A stretch of 64,000 bases of DNA from VFMC01 sp046331225 (GTDB lineage: Bacteria > Actinomycetota > Acidimicrobiia > Acidimicrobiales > Ilumatobacteraceae): contig JAXLRF010000002.1 of assembly GCA_046331225.1 (NCBI GenBank), positions 62,001 through 126,000 of the forward strand, read 5' to 3'. Positions 16,011 through 24,071 of this stretch are shown here, piece by piece (position 1 is the stretch's first letter; each line of letters begins with the position of its first letter). The notes under the pieces were generated by a model. The model was not told the origin of the DNA, ran no database searches, and saw nothing but the letters and a program-made list of their open reading frames with translations. A program made the translations under genes and the position numbers.

Positions 16011-16027
16011 TCAGCCCCTCGAACTTC

Positions 16028-16062
16028 GTCGGCTGAGGGTCGCCGAGCGACCCCCAGCCGAC
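16028..16062. terminator. Bidirectional hairpin between convergent genes
   Basis: The arms GTCGGCTG-A-GGGTCGC and GCGACCC-C-CAGCCGAC pair with one internal mismatch around a CGA loop. The hairpin lies in the 66 bp between the stops of the acyl-CoA dehydrogenase and the amidohydrolase, as expected for a shared terminator. No T-tract is present. Confidence 0.65.
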
Positions 16063-16076
16063 AGAGATGCAGGGGT

Positions 16077-17759
16077 TCAGCCGCGGCTGAACTCGCGGAT
16101 GACGGTGCCGGGGCGGGCACCGGTGTTGGCGCCCTGCTCGGTGACCACCTGACCGTTCACCAGCGTTGCCGCGTAGCCGCGCGAGCCGATCTTCAGGCGG
16201 CCGGCGCCGTTGGGGAAGTCGTTCGCGTAGGTGGGGTGCTGGCTCGCGAGCGTGTCGACGTCGAACACGTTGACGTCGGCGAAATGGCCGACGGCCAGCG
16301 TGCCGCGCTGCTGCAGCCCGAGCACCTGTGCGGGCAGGCTGGTCACACGACGCACCGCATCGGCGAAGCTCGTGAGCTTGCGGTCGCGAGCCCAGTAGGC
16401 CAGGTAGTGCGTGCCCATGTCGGCATCGCAGATCTGACCGGCGTGGGCGCCGGTGTCGGCGAGACCCGGGTACACGTGATCGAACGTGAGCAGCTGCTTC
16501 AGCCCGGCCACGTTGCGGTTGAAGAACCAGGTGTTGAACAGCTCGTGACCGTCGCTCTCGATGAGCCGGTCGATGATCACCTCGACCGGGTGACGGCCCT
16601 GCTTCGCGGCCAGGTCGGCCAGCGAGTCGCCGCCCTCCTCGTGGTAGTCGGGCGACGCGCCGGTGCCGAGCGGGTGGATGAAGTTGGGGTCGTACCACAT
16701 CCCCTTCTCGTGGCCCTCGGCGGCGAGCTCGGCACGAATGGCCGGATCCTTCAATGCGGCGACGCGCGCCTCGAGCGTCGGCAGCGCCAGCAGCGCCTTC
16801 CACTTCTTGCCCTTCACCGGCGACACCTGCGCCAGGCCGCACAGGGTGCCGCTGGGACGGGTCTGAGTGGCGATGGTCATGCGGCCGTCGTTCGCGTTCA
16901 CGTCGTCGAGGAAGGCGTGGAACATGTCGATGCCCGCATTGCCGCCGTTGCCCGCACCGCCGGAGAACAGCACGTCACCGCACGACCTGGCCATCTCGCG
17001 CAGCAGGGTGATCTCGTGCTCGGCCTTGGTGGCGAAGTCGTTCACCGACTGGAACAGGCCCCCGCCGGCCGCGTTCATGCCGTCGGCGATCGCCAGGTAC
17101 TCGTCGATCGGGGCGAGCGTGCCCGGCACGTAACGACCGTCGGGCACCACGTGCAGCAAGATGCGCGAGGTGCTGAAGCCGACGGCGCCGCCGGCCACCG
17201 ACTCCTCGGCGATCGCCCGCATGCGCTCGAGCTCGGCGGGAGTGGCCGGCTCGTCGGTGAGCGAGCGCTCACCCATCACGTGGTACCGCATCGCGCAGTG
17301 GCCCACCATGCCGACGACGTTGAGCGCCGGCTGCATGCGCTGCACGGCGTCGAGGTACTGCGGGTAGGTCTCCCAGTCCCAGTCCATGCCGCCGAGGATC
17401 GCGTCGCGGGGCACGTCCTCGACGCTCTCCATCATCTCGGCCAGGAACACGCGGTCGGCCGGCTTGACCGGCGCGAACGTCACGCCACAGTTGCCCATCA
17501 GCACCGTGGTGACGCCGTGCCACGAGCTCGACGTCATCAGCGGGTCCCAGGCGACCTGAGCATCGAGGTGGGTGTGCAGGTCGATGAACCCGGGCGTCAC
17601 CACCATGCCTGCGGCGTCGATCTCGCGGGTGGCCGTCGACTCGGACAGGTCGCCGATCGCGGTGATGCGATCGCCGTCGATCGCGACGTCGGCGCGCACG
17701 CCCTCGGCGCCCGTGCCGTCGATGACCGTGCCGTTGCGGATGATCAGTTCGTGAGCCAT
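16077..17759 (-). CDS. N-acyl-D-amino-acid deacylase-type amidohydrolase
   Basis: 560 residues. LIIRNGTVIDGTG opens the beta-sandwich of urease-superfamily amidohydrolases. PGFIDLHTHLDAQVAWDP carries the HxH metal ligands around residue 62, GNCGVTFAPV is typical of D-aminoacylases, and the C-terminal sandwich ends with LVNGQVV. Members hydrolyse N-acyl-D-amino acids or related amides; no specific substrate can be read. It is followed 12 bp downstream by nothing on its own strand, since its stop faces the acyl-CoA dehydrogenase. Upstream, 12 bp away, lies the amidase gene in the same direction, so the two form an amide-hydrolysing operon. Confidence 0.85.
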   Translation of the reverse strand: MAHELIIRNGTVIDGTGAEGVRADVAIDGDRITAIGDLSESTATREIDAAGMVVTPGFIDLHTHLDAQVAWDPLMTSSSWHGVTTVLMGNCGVTFAPVKPADRVFLAEMMESVEDVPRDAILGGMDWDWETYPQYLDAVQRMQPALNVVGMVGHCAMRYHVMGERSLTDEPATPAELERMRAIAEESVAGGAVGFSTSRILLHVVPDGRYVPGTLAPIDEYLAIADGMNAAGGGLFQSVNDFATKAEHEITLLREMARSCGDVLFSGGAGNGGNAGIDMFHAFLDDVNANDGRMTIATQTRPSGTLCGLAQVSPVKGKKWKALLALPTLEARVAALKDPAIRAELAAEGHEKGMWYDPNFIHPLGTGASPDYHEEGGDSLADLAAKQGRHPVEVIIDRLIESDGHELFNTWFFNRNVAGLKQLLTFDHVYPGLADTGAHAGQICDADMGTHYLAYWARDRKLTSFADAVRRVTSLPAQVLGLQQRGTLAVGHFADVNVFDVDTLASQHPTYANDFPNGAGRLKIGSRGYAATLVNGQVVTEQGANTGARPGTVIREFSRG

Positions 17760-17771
17760 CCGCTCACGATG

Positions 17772-19196
17772 TCAGAACGAGGGCCGCCAGCTCGGATCGT
17801 GGTAGCCCACCCCGGTCGCCTCGACCGCAGCCGCGACCCGGAACGCGATGACGTCGTCGTAGGTGCGACCGACCACCTGCACGCCGGTGGGCACACCGTT
17901 CGCGGCACGACCCGACGGCACCGCCACCACCGGGCAGCGGCTGTACAGGTTGAACGGCAGGGTCATGCACATCAGGATGTGGTGCCCGACGTCGACACCG
18001 TTCACCAGGAACGGCCCGTCGATGTAGGGGTTGCCGGCGACCAGGCCGTCGGTGGCCATCGTCGGGCACACCAACGCGTCGTACTGCTCGAACAGCCGTC
18101 CGAGCGGCTCGTACAGGTGTCCCTCCAGCTCCATGCCCTCGTAGAACGACAGGTCGCTCACCATGCTGGCGGCGAACGCACGCGTGTAGTCGTTGAGCAC
18201 GTCGCCGTGCTCGGCTGCCACGGCGCCGATACCGGCACCCATGATCCCCTGGAAGTGCGCTTGCGCGGCCTGCCAGATCTGGTCGCGGGTCCACGGCAGC
18301 GACACCTCGTCGACCTGCGCACCCGCCGCTGCCAACGAGGCGCCCACGCGCCTCGTGTTGGCCTCGACGGCCGGGTCGAGCGGCCAGTCGCCGAGCGACA
18401 GGCACAGCGCCACACGCATCCCCTCGACTCCTTCGAACGTGGTCGGCAGCGTGGGTGGGTTGCGCAGCGACGCGACGTCGCGCCAGTGCTGCCCGGCGAC
18501 GACGTTCTCGAGCATCGCCAGGTCGGCCACGCTGCGCGCCATCGGACCGTCGTGGCAGAACTGGTCGAGGTTGTACGGCGGCAACGCCGGCACGCGACCG
18601 AACGGCGGCTTGAAGCCCACCACGCCCGACAGCGACGACGGGATGCGGATCGACCCGCCGATGTCGCTGCCGGTGCCGAGCGGCGCATACCCCGCGGCGA
18701 GCGAGGCGCCGGTGCCGCCCGACGAGCCACCGGGTGCGAAGTCGGTGTTCCACGGGTTGCGGGTGATGCCCCACATCTCGGTGTGGCAGAACGCGGCGCA
18801 GCAGAACTCGGGCGTGGTGGCCCGGATGTGGATCACGCCGCCTGCGGCCTGGATCCGCTCGATGATCGGGTGGTCGATCTCGGCGACCGTGTCCTGCTCG
18901 GTGAACGACCCTTGCGTCCACGAGCGGCCGACCATCGGGTGCTCCTCCTTGGCCACCACCGGCAGCCCTTCCAGCGGTCGGGGTCCGCCGTGCTTGCCGA
19001 GGTATCGCTCGGCCGCGTGCGCCGCCTCGACACGGGCCTCGGCATAGCGACGGTCACACACCGCGTTGACGGTGGGTTCGACCGCCTCGATGCGATCGAT
19101 CAGCGCGTCGAGCAGCTCGACGGGCGACAGCTCCTTGGTCTCGAACCGGCGGCGGAGCTCGGTGGCGGACAGGTAGGCGAGGTCGTCGTGCAGCAC
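17772..19196 (-). CDS. Amidase (amidase-signature family)
   Basis: 474 residues from GTG 19196 (VLHDDLAYLSATELRRR). The Ser-Ser-Lys triad of the family is visible: Lys83 in VVAKEEHP, the cis-Ser in GGSSGG (158/159) and nucleophile Ser182 in DIGGSIRIPSS. A longer in-frame reading would overlap the divergent CoA-ligase gene and its operator, so the GTG start is preferred. Cytoplasmic amide or carbamate hydrolase; the substrate is unknown. Its stop is 12 bp from the start of the amidohydrolase, indicating co-transcription. Confidence 0.87.
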   Translation of the reverse strand: MLHDDLAYLSATELRRRFETKELSPVELLDALIDRIEAVEPTVNAVCDRRYAEARVEAAHAAERYLGKHGGPRPLEGLPVVAKEEHPMVGRSWTQGSFTEQDTVAEIDHPIIERIQAAGGVIHIRATTPEFCCAAFCHTEMWGITRNPWNTDFAPGGSSGGTGASLAAGYAPLGTGSDIGGSIRIPSSLSGVVGFKPPFGRVPALPPYNLDQFCHDGPMARSVADLAMLENVVAGQHWRDVASLRNPPTLPTTFEGVEGMRVALCLSLGDWPLDPAVEANTRRVGASLAAAGAQVDEVSLPWTRDQIWQAAQAHFQGIMGAGIGAVAAEHGDVLNDYTRAFAASMVSDLSFYEGMELEGHLYEPLGRLFEQYDALVCPTMATDGLVAGNPYIDGPFLVNGVDVGHHILMCMTLPFNLYSRCPVVAVPSGRAANGVPTGVQVVGRTYDDVIAFRVAAAVEATGVGYHDPSWRPSF

Positions 19197-19248
19197 GGCT
19201 CGATTCTGCACGATCGCGGGCGTCGCCGACGACGGCTGGAGCGGTTGT

Positions 19249-19264
19249 CTGATCGGCGGTTCAG
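19249..19264. promoter_or_regulatory. TetR-type operator candidate in the amidase/CoA-ligase gap
   Basis: CTGATCGGCGGTTCAG is 12 of 16 symmetric and resembles the sites at 10499, 13684 and 26603. It ends 14 bp before the GTG of the CoA-ligase gene and 53 bp upstream of the amidase start. Confidence 0.42.
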
Positions 19265-19278
19265 CTAACCTCGCCGAC

Positions 19279-21285
19279 GTGCCCGACCTGCGTCGACTCC
19301 TCGCTCCGCGCTCGATCGCCGTCGTCGGCGGTGCCCCCGCCGAACGCGTGGTCGCACAGTGCCTGAAGCTCGGCTTCGACGGACCGATCTGGCCGGTGCA
19401 TCCCAAGCGCGAGTCGCTGGCGGGCGTGCCGTGCCTCGCGTCGCTCGACGACCTGCCGGGCGTGCCCGACGCCGTGTTCCTCGGCGTCAACCGCCACGCC
19501 ACGGTGCAGGCCGTGCGCACGCTCGCGCCGATGGGCGTGGGCGGTGCCGTGTGCTACGGCTCGGGCTTCGCCGAGACCGGCGACGGTGACCTGCAGCAGG
19601 AGCTGCTCGCGGCCGCCGACGGCATGCCGCTGTTCGGTCCCAACTGCTACGGCTACGTCAACACGTTCGACCGGGTGGCGCTGTGGCCCGACGAGCACGG
19701 CATGGCACGCCACGAACGCGCCGCAGCGATCGTGTCGCAGAGCGGCAACGTCGCGGTCAACCTCACGTTCCAACAGCGCGGTCTGCGGCTCGGCCAGATG
19801 ATCACGGTCGGCAACCAGGCGAGCCTCGGCACCGAGGACGCGATCGAGGCACTGCTCGACGACGAGCGGATCACCGCGATCGGCCTGTTCCTCGAGGCCG
19901 TGAAGGACCCGCAGCACTTCGCGGTCGTCGCCGCGCTGGCCGCCGAGCGACGGATCCCGATCGTGGCGCTGCAGACGGGCCGGTCGGCCGCCGGCGCCGC
20001 GATCGCCACGTCGCACACCGGCTCGATGGCGGGGCGTGCCGCAGCGTACGACGCGCTGTTCGAACGCACCGGCGTGGCGACCGTGCGCACCCCGAGCGAA
20101 CTGCTCGAGACCCTGAAGCTGCTCGACGGCGCCGGGCCGTTGCGCGGTCGCCGGGTGGTGTCGCTCAGCTGCTCGGGCGGCGAGGCCTCGCTCGTCGCCG
20201 ATCGCAGCGAGTCGACCGGCCTCGCCTTCGAGCCGTTCGAACCCGACCACGTCGCACGCATCGAACAGACCCTCACCGAGCTCGTCAGCGTGTCGAACCC
20301 GTTCGACTACCACACGTTCATGTGGGGCGACCGGGCGGCGATGGCGGCCACGTTCACGGCGGTGATGAGCGGACCACAGGACGCGACGATGCTCGTGCTG
20401 GACGCGCCGCCCAGCCCCGACAACGACCCCTCGTCGTGGTACGTCGCCGCCGACGCACTGGCCGACGCCGCCGATGCCACCGGCGGTCGCGCGGTCGTGG
20501 TCGCCACGATGGCCGAGTGCCTCAACGAGCCGTTCCGTCGGCACATCGCCGGCCGTGGGCTCGTGCCCTTGCTCGGTCTGGGCGAGGCGCTCACCGCGCT
20601 CGACGCCGCGGCCCACGTGGGCGGCCAGGTGCTGCCACCGCACGCGCCGGTCGACGCACCCGGGGCCACGCAACTGGTCGACGAGGCCTCGGCCAAACAG
20701 CGCCTGCGCGAGCTCGGCGTGTCCGTCCCCGACGGCGGCATCGTGCAACGCGACGACGTACTCGAGCGGGCCGAGCAGATCGGATATCCGATCACACTCA
20801 AGGCGCTCGGACTCGCGCACAAGAGCGAGGCCGGTGCCGTGAAGGTCGGCATCGCCGACGCCGAGCTGCTGTCGGCCGCGCTGTGGGCGATGCCGCACAC
20901 CGACGTCGGCTACCTCGTCGAGGCCACCGTCACCGACGTCGTCGCCGAGGTCCTGGTCGCCGTCCGCCGCGACCCGCCGGTCGGCTGGCTGGTCACGCTC
21001 GGCTTCGGCGGCGTCCACACCGAGCTGTGGAGCGACGTCGTGCACGTGCTCGCCCCCGTCACCGAGGCACAGGTGGTCGAGGCGCTCGACCGGTTGCGCA
21101 GCGCCCGCCTGCTGCACGGCTACCGAGGCCGTCCCGCCGCCGACGTCGACTCGCTCGCTCGGCTCGTCGTCACGCTCACCGAGGCCGTCGTCGGCACGTC
21201 GGTCGTCGAGGTCGAGCTCAACCCCGTGCTCGTCGGTCGCCAGGGCGCGACGGCCGTCGACGCCCTCTGGATCGAGGAGATCTGA
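19279..21285 (+). CDS. ADP-forming acyl-CoA synthetase (fused alpha/beta)
   Basis: 668 residues from GTG 19279. Residues about 5-130 are a CoA-binding Rossmann domain (RSIAVVGGAPAERVV). Residues 150-450 are the succinyl-CoA-ligase-like part with SQSGNVAVN and the phosphorylated-His region SHTGSMAGRAAAYDALF. Residues 450-668 are an ATP-grasp domain (YPITLKALGLAHKSEAGAVKVG, ELNPVLVG). These enzymes make a CoA ester from acid, CoA and ATP, giving ADP and phosphate. The stop overlaps the start of the CaiD-like gene by one base (TGATG). It may therefore supply carnitinyl- or crotonobetainyl-CoA in place of the CaiB/CaiC enzymes of enteric bacteria, which is inference. Confidence 0.87.
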   Translation: MPDLRRLLAPRSIAVVGGAPAERVVAQCLKLGFDGPIWPVHPKRESLAGVPCLASLDDLPGVPDAVFLGVNRHATVQAVRTLAPMGVGGAVCYGSGFAETGDGDLQQELLAAADGMPLFGPNCYGYVNTFDRVALWPDEHGMARHERAAAIVSQSGNVAVNLTFQQRGLRLGQMITVGNQASLGTEDAIEALLDDERITAIGLFLEAVKDPQHFAVVAALAAERRIPIVALQTGRSAAGAAIATSHTGSMAGRAAAYDALFERTGVATVRTPSELLETLKLLDGAGPLRGRRVVSLSCSGGEASLVADRSESTGLAFEPFEPDHVARIEQTLTELVSVSNPFDYHTFMWGDRAAMAATFTAVMSGPQDATMLVLDAPPSPDNDPSSWYVAADALADAADATGGRAVVVATMAECLNEPFRRHIAGRGLVPLLGLGEALTALDAAAHVGGQVLPPHAPVDAPGATQLVDEASAKQRLRELGVSVPDGGIVQRDDVLERAEQIGYPITLKALGLAHKSEAGAVKVGIADAELLSAALWAMPHTDVGYLVEATVTDVVAEVLVAVRRDPPVGWLVTLGFGGVHTELWSDVVHVLAPVTEAQVVEALDRLRSARLLHGYRGRPAADVDSLARLVVTLTEAVVGTSVVEVELNPVLVGRQGATAVDALWIEEI

Positions 21286-22049
21286 TGACCGGCTTCCATG
21301 TCGAGATCGCCGACGGCGTCGCCGTCCTCACGATCGACCGCCCCAAGGCCAACGCGATCGACGCGGCGACGAGCTTCGCGATGGGCGAGGCGTTCGTGTC
21401 GTTCGAGCACGACCCGGCCGTCCGCGCCGCGATCGTCACCGGCGCGGGCGAACGGTTCTTCTCGGCCGGCTGGGACCTGAGCGCCGACGAGGAGTTCGAC
21501 AGCGACTACGGCGCCGGCGGGTTCGGCGGGTTCGTCGACCTGCCCGACCGAACCGTGCCCGTCATCGCCGCCGTCAACGGCATGGCCGTCGGGGGCGGGT
21601 TCGAGATCGCGATGGCCGCCGACCTGATCGTCGCCGCCGACCACGCCCGGTTCTGGCTGCCCGAGGCAGGGCTCGGCATCCTGCCCGACGCCGGCAGCGT
21701 GCGCCTGCCGAAGCTGCTGCCGGCCCAGCTGGCACGCGAGGTGCTGTACGCCGGTCGCCGGCTCGAGGCCGTCGAGCTCGAGCGCTTCGGCCTGGTCAAC
21801 CGCGTGGTGCCCGGTGCCGAGCTGCTCGACGCCGCTCGTGAGCTCGCGGCGCGCATCGTCGCCAACGCGCCGTTGAGCGTCGCCGCGATCATGGACATCG
21901 AGCGCCGGACCGCCCAGCTCGATCCGCTCGCGTCGATGGCACTGCTGAAGACGCTGCCGAGCTATCGCGCTGCGATCGACAGCGACGACGCCCAGGAGGG
22001 CACGCTGGCCTTCGGCGAGAAGCGCCCGCCCGTCTGGCGAGGCCGCTGA
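21285..22049 (+). CDS. caiD: Carnitinyl-CoA dehydratase-like crotonase
   Basis: 254 residues with close, end-to-end similarity to remembered CaiD of E. coli: LTIDRPKANAIDAATSFAMGE, ITGAGERFFSAGWDL, PVIAAVNGMAVGGGFEIAMAAD, GILPDAGSVRLPK and the ending GTLAFGEKRPPVWRGR. CaiD interconverts carnitinyl-CoA and crotonobetainyl-CoA in the crotonase fold. The oxyanion-hole stretch GGGFE and the Glu-bearing LPEAGLGILPD region are present. It is translationally coupled to the ADP-forming CoA ligase, strongly suggesting a carnitine/crotonobetaine route here. A tandem-repeat array follows its stop. Confidence 0.85.
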   Translation: MTGFHVEIADGVAVLTIDRPKANAIDAATSFAMGEAFVSFEHDPAVRAAIVTGAGERFFSAGWDLSADEEFDSDYGAGGFGGFVDLPDRTVPVIAAVNGMAVGGGFEIAMAADLIVAADHARFWLPEAGLGILPDAGSVRLPKLLPAQLAREVLYAGRRLEAVELERFGLVNRVVPGAELLDAARELAARIVANAPLSVAAIMDIERRTAQLDPLASMALLKTLPSYRAAIDSDDAQEGTLAFGEKRPPVWRGR

Positions 22050-22501
22050 CCAGCACCGGTGAGTCGTGAGCCCCCGCCACGGCGACTCACGCAGCTGAAG
22101 GTCCGTGAGCCAGCGGCACGCCGGCCGTCCCTGCAACTCACTCACCCCGACCTCCGTGAGCCGCCGGTACGCCGGCCGTCCCTCCGACTCACGCACCCCG
22201 ACCTCCGTGAGCCGCCGGTACGCCGGCCGTCCCTGCAACTCACGCACACCGATCTCCGTGAGCCCACCCATCCGACGACTCACGCACCCCGACGTTCGTG
22301 TGCCAGCGGTACGCCGGCCGTCCCGACAACTCACGCACCCCGACCTCCGTGAGCCCACCCATCCGACGACTCACGCAACCCGACGTTCGTGTGCCAGCGG
22401 TACGCCGGCGGTCCCTCCGACTCACGCACCCAGGCGTCCGTGAGCCAGCGTTACACCCATGGGCCCGACGACTCACGGACCCCGATCTTCGTGCGCGAGC
22501 G
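22050..22501. repeat. Tandem array of 51/40 bp hairpin-forming units
   Basis: Between the convergent caiD-like and aminotransferase genes, about nine to ten units repeat. Five or six are 51 bp (CCGTGAGCCGCCGGTACGCC at the start, a GGCCGTCCCT middle, then CTCACGCACCCCGACCT). Two are 40 bp with CCCACCCATCCGACGA in the middle, and the first is shorter and degenerate. Each unit starts CGTGAG or CGTGTG and carries CTCACG near its end, so each can fold into its own hairpin. The 51 bp units are multiples of three and so keep frames open, but no credible protein results. Unit types alternate 51-40-51-40 in the middle of the array. Confidence 0.85.
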
Positions 22502-23923
22502 TCAGTTGTATTGGCCTTCGCCGAAGATCTGGCTGCTGCGGTCGCGGATCGGGGCGGCGTCACGGGCCAGGCGGGCGACGTTGGCCACGTAGCGCTCGCC
22601 GTCGGCGTCGCTGTGGCCGACACACAGGGTCCACGACTCGCTCTTGCCCCACGGCGGCAGGAACACGCCCCCGTTGTGCTGGTACAGGAAATGGCAGTGG
22701 CTGATCGCGAGATCGATCTCGAGGAACTCGCGGTAGTTGGTGCAGGGCGTGCCGTGGAAGACGACCGAGCCCTTGAAGCCGAACACCGACCCGTAGGCAG
22801 GCTGGCCGTGCTGACGCATCGCCGCCAGCGAGCCCTCGAGCATCTGCCGGCCGAGTTGCTCGGCACGCACGTACGACTCGGGCGTGAGCACCTCGGTCAG
22901 CACCGCACGGGCGGCCGCCATGGTGAGCGGGTTGCCGTTGAACGTCCCCACCTGGTCGTAGACGCCGTCGGTGATCGCCGCCATCACCTCTGCCGTGCCA
23001 CCGATCGCGCCGCACGGCACACCACCACCGAGCGCCTTCGCGAGACACACCAGGTCGGGCTGCACGCCCGACATCGCGGTGACCCCACCGGGGTGCACGA
23101 CCAGACCGGTCTTCACCTCGTCGAAGGCCACCAGGCCACCGTGCGCGTGCACCAGGTCGATCACGCCCTGCAGATAGCCGGGCGCGGGTGGGATGATGCC
23201 GGCGTTCATCATCATCGGCTCGAGGATCATGCCGGCCACCTGCCCCGGGTGCGCCTCGAGCACACGCTGCAGCGCCGGCAGATCGTTGAACGGCACGATG
23301 CGCAACAGGTCGGCCATCTCCTGTGGGATCCCCGAGCCCGGCACCCGGTGTGGATCGTCGACCGGACCGAGCTGATCGGCGGCCTTGAACGACGAGATCA
23401 TCAGTGCGTCGTGGTGGCCGTGGTAGGTGCCCTCGATCTTGATGATCAGCTTGCGACCGGTGATCGCGCGCATGAGGTGGACGGCGTCCATCGTCGACTC
23501 GGTGCCCGAGTTGGTGTACCGCCACATCGGCAACCCGAACCGGTCGCGCAGCGCCTGCCCGACGACGATCGTGTCCTCGGTCGGCTGGGCGAAGTGCGTG
23601 CCGAGCGCCACGCGCCGCTGCACCGCCTCGACGACGGCCGGGTGGGCGTGGCCGACGACGTTGACGCCGTAGCCGCCGTGCATGTCGACGTACTCGGTGC
23701 CGTCGGCGTCCCACACGTGACCGCCGAGCCCCCGGTCGACCCACACGGGCACCGGCCGCGAACTCGCCCAACTCGAGGCCACGCCACCGGGCATCACGTC
23801 GCTCGCCTGGCGCCACAGCTCGGCCGAACGGGTGGTGCGGGCCAGGAAGGCCGCCTCCTCGCGTTCGATCAGCTGGTCCATCGACGTGGCGGGCGAGGCG
23901 GCGGGTGCGGCGGTGTCGGTCAT
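22502..23923 (-). CDS. Class III PLP aminotransferase (glutamate-1-semialdehyde aminomutase-like)
   Basis: 473 residues from ATG 23923, with GGAGAA upstream. Fold-type I class III signatures are present: TNSGTESTMDAVHLMRA, YHGHHD, ILEPMMMNAGIIPP, VAFDEVKTGL, and the PLP Lys296 in LVCLAKALGGGVPCGAIGG. Despite similarity to glutamate-1-semialdehyde aminomutase, its setting in an amine-catabolism region and divergent pairing with a Rieske oxygenase suggest an omega-aminotransferase or aminomutase acting on a catabolite. Two operator-like palindromes lie in the 148 bp divergent gap. Its 3' end is only 6 bases from the repeat array. Confidence 0.85.
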   Translation of the reverse strand: MTDTAAPAASPATSMDQLIEREEAAFLARTTRSAELWRQASDVMPGGVASSWASSRPVPVWVDRGLGGHVWDADGTEYVDMHGGYGVNVVGHAHPAVVEAVQRRVALGTHFAQPTEDTIVVGQALRDRFGLPMWRYTNSGTESTMDAVHLMRAITGRKLIIKIEGTYHGHHDALMISSFKAADQLGPVDDPHRVPGSGIPQEMADLLRIVPFNDLPALQRVLEAHPGQVAGMILEPMMMNAGIIPPAPGYLQGVIDLVHAHGGLVAFDEVKTGLVVHPGGVTAMSGVQPDLVCLAKALGGGVPCGAIGGTAEVMAAITDGVYDQVGTFNGNPLTMAAARAVLTEVLTPESYVRAEQLGRQMLEGSLAAMRQHGQPAYGSVFGFKGSVVFHGTPCTNYREFLEIDLAISHCHFLYQHNGGVFLPPWGKSESWTLCVGHSDADGERYVANVARLARDAAPIRDRSSQIFGEGQYN

Positions 23924-24071
23924 GATCCGGTTCTCCGTGCGGTGTGACGTGAAGCGCATCGCAGCCGTCGTCCGACGAGTCGTCGACACTGTGCGATACT
24001 GAGCATCTGTCCAACAACGTACCACGCCCCGTTCGACGGGGTGTCGGACGACGACGGCACCGGAGGACGAC
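23924..24071. promoter_or_regulatory. Divergent regulatory region with two GntR-like operators
   Basis: TCGTCCGACGA (23968-23978) is a perfect palindrome 45 bp before the aminotransferase start. TGAGCATCTGTCCAACA (24000-24016) fits the 17-mer found at 470 and 6608, with TGT-N3-ACA symmetry. GATACT at 23995-24000 directly precedes it and could be a -10 element for the Rieske gene. A third GTCGGAC lies near 24043-24049. Confidence 0.55.

Noticed and set aside
22059..22443. Repeat protein genes read through the array (REPPVRRPSL-type units)
   Set aside because: Open frames result from 51 bp units being multiples of three; there is no ribosome site, the composition is unnatural, and the 40 bp units break the periodicity.
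22050..22501. CRISPR array
   Set aside because: Units are contiguous with no unique spacers, vary between 51 and 40 bp and carry internal hairpins; no cas genes are nearby.
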